19,280 bases of DNA from Oscillospiraceae bacterium (GTDB lineage Bacteria > Bacillota_A > Clostridia > Oscillospirales > Oscillospiraceae). The notes below the pieces were generated by a model. That model saw only the letters and a list, made by a program, of their open reading frames with translations, did not search any database and was not told the DNA's origin. The number at the start of each line of letters is the position of its first letter. The first letter of the stretch is position 1. The stretch is taken from contig JAFOBK010000138.1 in assembly GCA_017381835.1 (NCBI GenBank), positions 1 through 19,280 on the forward strand, given 5' to 3'. Below, in pieces: positions 7,681 to 13,311 of this stretch. The position numbers and the translations under genes are program-made.

Positions 7681-7790
7681 GGAGAAAACTCTGGAGAATC
7701 CCGCAAGGGTGCCGAAGGTGCAAGGCAGAAATGCCGAATCTCTCAGGCAAAAGGACGGAGACATACAGAAGGCTGACCACCTTCTATTGC
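7681..7790 (+). ncRNA. Glycine riboswitch aptamer (single) in the symporter leader
   Basis: The conserved glycine-aptamer blocks are present in the right order: ACTCTGGAGA (7688-7697), a small hairpin CCCGCAAGGG, GCCGAAGGTGCAA (7711-7723), the variable hairpin GGCAGAAATGCC, then AATCTCTCAGGCAAAAGGAC (7737-7756). Stem P1 pairs CTCTG (7689-7693) with CGGAG (7756-7760). Only one aptamer is visible; a short hairpin after it (AGAAGG 7767-7772 with CCTTCT 7780-7785) matches the ghost-stem of single-aptamer type. Another hairpin precedes it (7656-7662 with 7673-7679). The class is well known upstream of glycine cleavage genes and sodium:alanine/glycine symporters, which agrees with the gene downstream. 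Confidence 0.92.
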
Positions 7791-7800
7791 CGTTTTTTCA

Positions 7801-7833
7801 GAGCTTCCGTGTTTTCCACGGGAGCTCTTTTTT
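7801..7833 (+). terminator. Riboswitch expression-platform terminator
   Basis: An 11-bp stem (7801-7811 with 7817-7827, one G-U pair) with loop TTTTC and six T (7828-7833), sitting directly before the symporter ribosome site GGAGGT (7834-7839). Part of its 5' arm can instead pair with the 3' strand of aptamer stem P1, so glycine binding should decide whether it forms. Confidence 0.9.
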
Positions 7834-7846
7834 GGAGGTAAGAAAA

Positions 7847-9253
7847 ATGCAAGAGGTAATTTTAAACATCGTAGCAAAGGCAAATGCCTATCTGAGTGAC
7901 TACATCCTGATCTTCCTGCTGGTTGGTGTGGGTCTGTTCTTCACCATTAAGACCCGCTTCGTTCAGATTCGCTGCTTCGGCGAAGGCATGAAGAAGGTAT
8001 TTGGCAACATCAAGCTCCGCGGCGGCAAGCAGGAAGGCGGCCTGTCTTCTTTCCAGGCTTTGGCTACCGCAATCGCAGCCCAGGTCGGTACCGGTAACAT
8101 CGTCGGTGCTTCCGGCGCGATCCTGGTAGGCGGCCCCGGCGCTATCTTCTGGATGTGGATCATCGCTTTCCTGGGCATGGCCACTATCTACGCAGAAGCT
8201 GTCCTGGCTCAGGATACCAAGGTAAAGGACGAAGACGGCAATGTTTCCGGCGGCCCTGTTTACTACATCCGTAAGGCATTCCCCAATGGCTTCGGCAAGT
8301 TCCTGTCCGCTTTCTTCTCTATCGCAACTGTCCTGGCACTGGGCTTCATGGGCACCATGGTTCAGTCCAACTCCATTGCTGAATCCTGCAACACTGCATT
8401 CGGCGTTCCCGGTTGGGTTGTGGGTCTGATCCTGGTTGTTGTTTCCGCATTCATTTTCCTGGGCGGCATTCAGAGAATTGCTTCCGTTACCGAGAAGATG
8501 GTTCCCATTATGGCATGTCTGTTCCTGGCTGGCGGCCTGGTTATCCTGGTCTGCCGTATCCAGTTTGTTCCCCAGACCATCGGCATGATCTTCAAGTACG
8601 CATTCACTCCCTCTGCTCTTATCGGCGGCGGTATCGGCTATGCGCTGAAGACTGCGATCAGCCAGGGCGCAAAGCGCGGCCTGTTCTCCAACGAGGCTGG
8701 TATGGGTTCTACTCCCCATGCACATGCTATGGCAAATGTAGCTAAGCCCCATGATCAGGGTGTTGTGGCTATGATCGGTGTGTTCATCGATACCTTCGTT
8801 GTTCTGACCATGACTGCTCTGGTTGTTATCACCTGCCTGTACACCGGTAACGGCGTCCTGGCCGGCCTGCAGGGTGAGGCTTACACCGCTGCGATTTCCG
8901 GTGCATCCGCTGTGGTTTCCAAGACCAGCGCTATGCAGATGGCTGTTGGTTCCGTATTCGGTACCGGTTTCGGTAACATCTTCGTTGCAATCTGCCTGCT
9001 GTTCTTCGCATTCTCCACCATCCTGGGCTGGAACTTCTTCGGCAAGGTCAATGTGGAATACCTGAGCAAGAAGAACAAGATCGCTACCATTATCTACTCT
9101 GTAGTTGCCATCGCTTTCATCTTCCTGGGCACTCTGTTGAAGAATGACCTGGTTTGGGAGCTGACCGACTTCTTCAACTACCTGATGGTTCTGCCCAACG
9201 CAATCGCTCTGCTGGCTCTGGGCAAGATCGTTGCCAAGGCTGCAAAGAAGTAA
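7847..9253 (+). CDS. agcS: Alanine/glycine:cation symporter (AgcS/AlsT family)
   Basis: A 468-residue integral membrane protein that imports alanine and/or glycine with Na+ or H+. Family signatures are SFQALATAIAAQVGTGNIVG (residues 68-87), GGPGAIFWMW (95-104), the VSGGPVYYIRKAF region (from 133) and SNEAGMGSTPHAHA. About ten hydrophobic segments span its length. The open frame extends back to 7649, but that stretch is the riboswitch; ATG 7847 is the true start, with GGAGGT eight bases upstream. The leader's glycine riboswitch and terminator show control by glycine, so glycine is the likely main substrate. Codon use (GGT, GGC, AAC, TTC, CTG) suggests strong expression. It forms a single-gene unit with its own terminator. 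Confidence 0.95.
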   Translation: MQEVILNIVAKANAYLSDYILIFLLVGVGLFFTIKTRFVQIRCFGEGMKKVFGNIKLRGGKQEGGLSSFQALATAIAAQVGTGNIVGASGAILVGGPGAIFWMWIIAFLGMATIYAEAVLAQDTKVKDEDGNVSGGPVYYIRKAFPNGFGKFLSAFFSIATVLALGFMGTMVQSNSIAESCNTAFGVPGWVVGLILVVVSAFIFLGGIQRIASVTEKMVPIMACLFLAGGLVILVCRIQFVPQTIGMIFKYAFTPSALIGGGIGYALKTAISQGAKRGLFSNEAGMGSTPHAHAMANVAKPHDQGVVAMIGVFIDTFVVLTMTALVVITCLYTGNGVLAGLQGEAYTAAISGASAVVSKTSAMQMAVGSVFGTGFGNIFVAICLLFFAFSTILGWNFFGKVNVEYLSKKNKIATIIYSVVAIAFIFLGTLLKNDLVWELTDFFNYLMVLPNAIALLALGKIVAKAAKK

Positions 9254-9266
9254 TCCATACAATAAT

Positions 9267-9298
9267 AAAAGCACCATCCGTTTGGATGGTGCTTTTTT
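9267..9298. terminator. Bidirectional terminator between agcS and the YgjV-like gene
   Basis: A perfect 13-bp stem (9267-9279 with 9284-9296), loop GTTT, with T on the plus side and a T-rich run on the minus side. The genes on both sides converge on it. Confidence 0.93.
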
Positions 9299-9304
9299 AT
9301 ATGC

Positions 9305-9862
9305 TTATTTTTCTTGTTTTGCTTTGGCTTTTCGTTCCCGGATCATTGCAAGGAGGCAGGAAATACCGCTAAAGATAGATCCGAACACAGCGGTAGAGCC
9401 GATGATGGTATGATAGGTACCCCACATAATGTTGCAGCACATCAGGTAGCGGCGGGCGATCCTCTCGTCCCGGGTAGAAACAAAGAGCATACTGAAAACA
9501 GCGCCGATAATCGGCAGCAGTTCCAGCAGATTCTTGCCGTTGATAGCGAAGACAAAACCAGGAGAGGTGAACAGACCGTAGAAGCCAAGGCCTACAAACA
9601 GACAACAAAACAGAGCATATTCCCACTTTTTCGGGGGCTTTTCCCGGAGGGTATGGACCAGATTGACAATTGCCTGTACGATTGCCACGGAAAATAGGAA
9701 AATACCGGAACCGATCTCATTTAAGAACACCAGATTCAGGGCTGAAAATGTATTGACGGCGATATTGGCCACCAACATCTGCCACTTTTTCTTAAACTGG
9801 GGAATGCTGATATCTGAGAGGGTGGCGAGGATACCAAACCCCTGTCCAATCCAATAATTCAT
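9305..9862 (-). CDS. YgjV-like small integral membrane protein
   Basis: A 185-residue membrane protein that resembles the bacterial YgjV inner-membrane family, whose function is unknown. It opens with MNYWIGQGFGILAT and has about five or six hydrophobic segments, including residues 31-52, 55-70, 84-107 and 117-128 and one in the C-terminal third around MWGTYHTIIGSTAVFGSIFSG. It ends in a basic tail (RERKAKAKQEK), suggesting a cytoplasmic C-terminus. ATG 9862 has AAAGGAG nine bases upstream. Only 16 bases separate it from the stop of the upstream metallopeptidase gene, and no promoter or hairpin lies between, so the two are probably co-transcribed. The family call rests on topology and local similarity remembered from the family, hence moderate confidence. 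Confidence 0.75.
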   Translation of the reverse strand: MNYWIGQGFGILATLSDISIPQFKKKWQMLVANIAVNTFSALNLVFLNEIGSGIFLFSVAIVQAIVNLVHTLREKPPKKWEYALFCCLFVGLGFYGLFTSPGFVFAINGKNLLELLPIIGAVFSMLFVSTRDERIARRYLMCCNIMWGTYHTIIGSTAVFGSIFSGISCLLAMIRERKAKAKQEK

Positions 9863-9878
9863 GAGGAATCTCCTTTTA

Positions 9879-11474
9879 TTATGTTACAGTTTTGAGCAGT
9901 TCCGCAACCTCCTGCAGGCGGCTGGGAGAGAAAGGACTTTGCAGTCCATAGGTTTGCGCGAAATCCAGAAGATAAGTGTCCTGGCTGGGCAGAATCTGTT
10001 CATAGAGCTTTAGGCCGGATCCGGAGTCTTCCCGCTCCATCTGATAGATTTGCAGAGCCAGGTCATTGCTGACCACATAGCTGATGATGTACATGGGATC
10101 GGTGAAGAAATGCATCACCGTCGCAAATTCCCTGGGATCCCAGGAAATAGCATCGAACCCAAACTGATTGCCAACGGATTCAAAGAGGGCGGTCACATTC
10201 TCCGCCGTCAGCGCATCGCCTTTCAAATCGTAGAGCTGATGTTCAAAAAGACCAAAAGCGGATTGCTCTACATAAAGACACAGACTGTCTTTGAGCTTAT
10301 ATTCTGTCAATGCATCTGTATCTTTGCCGTAGCAAAGACTTAAATATTCCATAGCCAGGGAATGCACTTCTGCAATATCAGTACCGGCAAAGGTGCCGCT
10401 ACAAGCGTAATCAGCGGTGAAATGTCCGAATTCGTGGGCAAATGCCAGTTTGTCACTTTGATCCAGATAAGGACTTACAAACACAAAGGGCGCATAGTAG
10501 TTCCAGATATAGACCTCAAAGGAGGTAAGGGCCTTATTGGCGCTGTAACTAATGTCGTACAGATCGTACTTGCGCAGATAGGAGAAGGCATCTGCAACGG
10601 TGCCGCCCATGGCGGAGGCGGCTTGCTGCAGATAGCGGAAGGTGTCCGCTTCACTGCAGTGGCTGTATTGCGGGTCTGCATCGGCTTCGAGCAGCAGCGC
10701 TCCATAGGCATCGCGCAGCCCATTCGCTACCTGCTGCATATAGGTGACTGCTTGCTGAGGAGAGTAGTCCCGGGAGTAAAACATGTCATAGGCAAGGCTG
10801 GGATAATCGGGATAACCCAAATAATCGGCCATTTCCTGCCGCAGTTGTACGAGCCGGATCAGAAGATCGACCATCTCCTGGAACAGAGCATCACTTAATG
10901 TGTAGTCTGCATCGGTATACTGATCCATGAGAGCATAGTAACTGCTTTCCAAAGCAGCTTCCTGCTCCAAAAGATCCAGGAGGGTTTCGTCTATAACGGG
11001 CTCTTCTTCATAACCGTCAAAGAATCCGGGGCCGAAATACTGCTCGTCTTCCAGTTCTTCCCGCAGCGGGGAGATGGCAAGACCGTGGAGCAGTTTTTCA
11101 AAGGCGGCCTCTGAACGGGGAAGGTTTTCAGCACAGAAGGTATATTCCTTTTCCCAGTAGGCGCTGGTCAGATCCAAATTATAGTGCAGATAAGCCAGGG
11201 ACTGGTTGGTGGAGAAGTTGTCGTAATGGTTGTAGAAATCATAAACCGTGTCCATAATGGCTTCGATCGGTTCGCCGGATGCAACGGCCTGCAGGCAGGC
11301 ATCCACAGAAGCCTCCAGTGCATCCATATCCGGCCTGGTGTATTCCATTTGCTCGAAAGGTATGGCAGTGCCGTAGTATGCGGCAAATTTTTCAAAAGTT
11401 TCCGAAAAGTTGCAGCCGCTCAGCAGCAGCGCTGCTACTAAAATCAAAACAATCAATTTCCTTGCAGAACGCAT
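9879..11474 (-). CDS. M3-like zinc metallopeptidase lipoprotein
   Basis: A 531-residue secreted lipoprotein. The N-terminus has basic residues, a hydrophobic core and the lipobox LLSGC with C21 as the lipidation site. Zinc motif HEFGH (H347, E348, H351) is followed 17 residues later by AEV with E369, the third ligand in M3 peptidases (thimet/oligoendopeptidase F group). A region near the C-terminus, FFTDPMYIISYVVSNDLALQIY, corresponds to the substrate-tyrosine helix of that family. It should cut peptides on the outer face of the membrane; most oligoendopeptidase F proteins are cytoplasmic, so the lipid anchor is a notable variant. ATG 11474 has AAGGAGGG upstream. Promoter candidates overlap the terminator of the neighbouring gene. 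It leads a two-gene operon with the YgjV-like gene. Confidence 0.85.
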   Translation of the reverse strand: MRSARKLIVLILVAALLLSGCNFSETFEKFAAYYGTAIPFEQMEYTRPDMDALEASVDACLQAVASGEPIEAIMDTVYDFYNHYDNFSTNQSLAYLHYNLDLTSAYWEKEYTFCAENLPRSEAAFEKLLHGLAISPLREELEDEQYFGPGFFDGYEEEPVIDETLLDLLEQEAALESSYYALMDQYTDADYTLSDALFQEMVDLLIRLVQLRQEMADYLGYPDYPSLAYDMFYSRDYSPQQAVTYMQQVANGLRDAYGALLLEADADPQYSHCSEADTFRYLQQAASAMGGTVADAFSYLRKYDLYDISYSANKALTSFEVYIWNYYAPFVFVSPYLDQSDKLAFAHEFGHFTADYACSGTFAGTDIAEVHSLAMEYLSLCYGKDTDALTEYKLKDSLCLYVEQSAFGLFEHQLYDLKGDALTAENVTALFESVGNQFGFDAISWDPREFATVMHFFTDPMYIISYVVSNDLALQIYQMEREDSGSGLKLYEQILPSQDTYLLDFAQTYGLQSPFSPSRLQEVAELLKTVT

Positions 11475-11501
11475 ACACTACCCTCCTTTCTTACATATCA
11501 T

Positions 11502-11530
11502 ATCATATGAAGGCGAAAAAGCAAGAACAA
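11502..11530 (-). promoter_or_regulatory. Promoter candidate for the metallopeptidase operon
   Basis: On the minus strand TTGTTC (11530-11525), 17 bases, TATGAT (11507-11502). An alternative is TTGCTT (11524-11519), 16 bases, TATGAT (11502-11497). Both -35 choices fall in or right beside the stem of the upstream gene's terminator. Confidence 0.55.
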
Positions 11531-11561
11531 GGACGGCCATTCTGTAGCCGTCCTTGTTCTT
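11514..11561 (-). terminator. Terminator of the NifX-like gene
   Basis: A perfect 15-bp stem (11523-11537 with 11547-11561), 9-base loop, followed on the minus strand by GCTTTTTCG. It begins six bases past the stop of the NifX-like gene. Confidence 0.88.
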
Positions 11562-11567
11562 ATAATC

Positions 11568-11960
11568 TTAGTGACAATTTCCACCGCAGTGATGGTCAGC
11601 GCAGTTGTGGCCTTCGCCGTGATGGTCATGGTGATTGCAACGGACATTGGGGTTGTAGCGCAGATTGCCTGCCAGCAGATCTGCAACCGCTGCGTCTGCA
11701 TCACCGCTGCAGCCGCCGTAGAGGGCGATGCCTGCCTGCTGGAGTGCCATCTGTGCACCGCCGCCGATGCCGCCGCAAATCAGCACATCCGCATGCAGAC
11801 CGGAGAGGAGTCCTGCCAATGCGCCATGGCCGCTGCCGTTGGTATCCACCACTTCAGAGGACACAATCGCACCGTTTTCCACTTCGTAAACCTTGAACTG
11901 CTGGGTGTGACCGAAGTGCTGGAAGATCAGACCGTCAGCATAAGTTACCGCGATTCTCAT
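11568..11960 (-). CDS. NifX/NifB-like protein (dinitrogenase iron-molybdenum cofactor family) with metal-binding tail
   Basis: A 130-residue cytoplasmic protein. Residues 1-105 have the small alpha/beta fold of the NifX/NafY/NifB-C-terminal family: MRIAVTYADGLIFQHFGHTQQFKVYEV at the start (HFGH at 15-18) and ADVLICGGIGGGAQMALQQAGI (57-78). Members bind iron-sulfur or molybdenum cofactor precursors, but many, as in non-fixing Clostridia, have no proven role. The tail from C108 to H130 has eight histidines and four cysteines, so it likely binds metal. No nif genes are nearby. ATG 11960 has AAAGGAG ten bases upstream. It has its own promoter and a strong terminator, so it is a one-gene unit. Confidence 0.9.
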   Translation of the reverse strand: MRIAVTYADGLIFQHFGHTQQFKVYEVENGAIVSSEVVDTNGSGHGALAGLLSGLHADVLICGGIGGGAQMALQQAGIALYGGCSGDADAAVADLLAGNLRYNPNVRCNHHDHHGEGHNCADHHCGGNCH

Positions 11961-11994
11961 GATACATTTGCTCCTTTGGGTTTGAGATATTTAT

Positions 11995-12022
11995 ATTATA
12001 AATCGAATTTTCCAAAAGTCAA
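11995..12022 (-). promoter_or_regulatory. Promoter of the NifX-like gene
   Basis: On the minus strand TTGACT (12022-12017), 16-base spacer, perfect TATAAT (12000-11995). The -35 overlaps the TGA stop codon of the upstream alpha/beta hydrolase gene, so the two genes are separate units although only 58 bases apart. Confidence 0.75.
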
Positions 12023-12753
12023 ATATCTGCCAGGGTTTTCAGCAGCCGCTCCTGCAGCAAGGCAATGTCGTCCGGGCCGTAAGTGAAGTGGCCGGAATCG
12101 GTGAGCAGGACGGTTTGAATATGGGGATGGATCAAATCCTTACAGGCGCGGATCGACACCAATTCGTCCACCTGGGACTGAAATGCCAGTGTGGGTGTAG
12201 TCAAATGGGGGAGTATTTTTCGCACCCGATTGCATTCTTTGAGGAGTTCGATCATCCGGGGCAGCCAGCCGATGTATTTCCACAGCTTGGGTGTCAGCTC
12301 CAGGGCGGTTTCTCCGGCCAAGGCCCGGTCAGCGGGCCGGTTTCGCTTGCCGAATGCCACCCGCAGACAGGTGACCCAGGTGGATAAACGCACGTGGGGA
12401 CGGGTAGGTACTGACAGTAAAAACAGAGCGGGAATTTTGTCAGGATGGTCGATGGCAGATTGAATGGCAAAGAGGGTTCCCATGGAATGGGCAACGATCA
12501 CCACTTTTTTGTGACGGGCGAACAGGTCAGCTAAAGTGGCAGCTACCTGCGCCTTCCATTTTGCCATGGAACTGCGGCTGAAATTCTCTGTCTTTCCGCT
12601 GTGGCCGTCCAGCAGAATGTTGTATACAGAGAATTCTGCCGGAATTACCGGCACCAAATCCCGGAAATGGCCGGGAGAACCGGCGATGCCGTGCAGGAGC
12701 AGCACCGCGTTTGGGCCGGTGCCGGTGCGGGTATAAGGAGAATGGTCGATCAT
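12019..12753 (-). CDS. Alpha/beta hydrolase (carboxylesterase/lipase-like)
   Basis: A 244-residue cytoplasmic serine hydrolase. The catalytic triad can be read: nucleophile S90 in AHSMG (the first glycine of the usual GxSxG is Ala), D196 in SQVDELV and H222 in DSGHFTYG. HG (21-22) after the first strand forms the oxyanion hole. The layout is like monoacylglycerol lipase or thermostable carboxylesterase Est30 types, but the substrate is unknown. The ATG at 12753 overlaps the stop of the Nudix gene by four bases (ATGA), so translation is probably coupled. It is the third and last gene of the GH3-Nudix-hydrolase operon; no hairpin terminator follows before the next promoter. Confidence 0.9.
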   Translation of the reverse strand: MIDHSPYTRTGTGPNAVLLLHGIAGSPGHFRDLVPVIPAEFSVYNILLDGHSGKTENFSRSSMAKWKAQVAATLADLFARHKKVVIVAHSMGTLFAIQSAIDHPDKIPALFLLSVPTRPHVRLSTWVTCLRVAFGKRNRPADRALAGETALELTPKLWKYIGWLPRMIELLKECNRVRKILPHLTTPTLAFQSQVDELVSIRACKDLIHPHIQTVLLTDSGHFTYGPDDIALLQERLLKTLADI

Positions 12754-13301
12754 AAGCCCAAAATCCGGGCGGCTTTCAGAACTGCCACCTGGGTTTTGCC
12801 GTCGGTGATGCGGCCTTCCATCACATCCTCAAGCAGTTCGGTGAGGGGAACGGCTTCAAAGTTTAGAAATTCATCTTCGTCCAAATGGCGCTGACCCAAA
12901 TGAAGGCTTTTGGCTAAATATAGGGTGATACGCTCGTCACAGTAAGCGGGGGTGGGGTAGTAGTCACCGATCTCGATCCATTCTTCGGCGGTATACCCGG
13001 TTTCTTCTTCCAGTTCCCGTTTGGCAGCGGAAAGCCGGTCTTCGGTGAAGCTGTCCAGCTTGCCGGCGGGGATCTCGGTGATAACGCTGTTCAGAGGATA
13101 GCGGAACTGACGCTCGATAATCACCTTGCCGTCATCGGTGATGGGGATCACACCCACGGCACCCACATGGCGGATCACTTCTCTTGTGGCGGGATTGCCA
13201 TTGGGGAGGGCTACCGTATCCTTAAATACATGGAGGATCACACCGTCGAAAATCTCTTCCGAGCCGGTCTTTACCTCTGCTAAATTCTTGAAATCTTCCA
13301 T
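12750..13301 (-). CDS. Nudix hydrolase, ADP-ribose pyrophosphatase type
   Basis: A 183-residue cytoplasmic enzyme that should split ADP-ribose or a related nucleoside diphosphate sugar into AMP and a sugar phosphate. The Nudix box runs from G80 to Y103 with REL-EEETGY (95-103) supplying the Mg-binding glutamates; there is one extra residue between its first Gly and Glu. PAGK before the box and the PTPAYCDERITLYLA stretch (116-130) after it are typical of the NudF/ADPRase branch. ATG 13301 follows AGAGGT. It starts ten bases after the stop of the GH3 gene and overlaps the hydrolase gene by four bases, so it is the middle gene of the operon. Confidence 0.92.
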   Translation of the reverse strand: MEDFKNLAEVKTGSEEIFDGVILHVFKDTVALPNGNPATREVIRHVGAVGVIPITDDGKVIIERQFRYPLNSVITEIPAGKLDSFTEDRLSAAKRELEEETGYTAEEWIEIGDYYPTPAYCDERITLYLAKSLHLGQRHLDEDEFLNFEAVPLTELLEDVMEGRITDGKTQVAVLKAARILGL

Positions 13302-13311
13302 GGTATACCTC

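Noticed and set aside
7104..7706. 200-residue minus-strand frame opposite the amidohydrolase 3' end and riboswitch leader
   Set aside because: It crosses a strong terminator and a consensus promoter and has no family likeness.
7649..7846. N-terminal extension of the symporter reading frame
   Set aside because: This stretch is the glycine riboswitch and its terminator; a strong GGAGGT site fixes the start at 7847.
7862..9277. 471-residue open frame on the minus strand opposite agcS
   Set aside because: It mirrors a clear symporter gene and would run through the shared terminator; the product is Gln/Asn/Gly-rich with no family features.
11571..12086. 171-residue plus-strand frame over the NifX-like gene
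   Set aside because: Antisense of a gene with clear family motifs; Cys/Ala-rich composition comes from the mirrored His/Cys and Gly/Ala codons.
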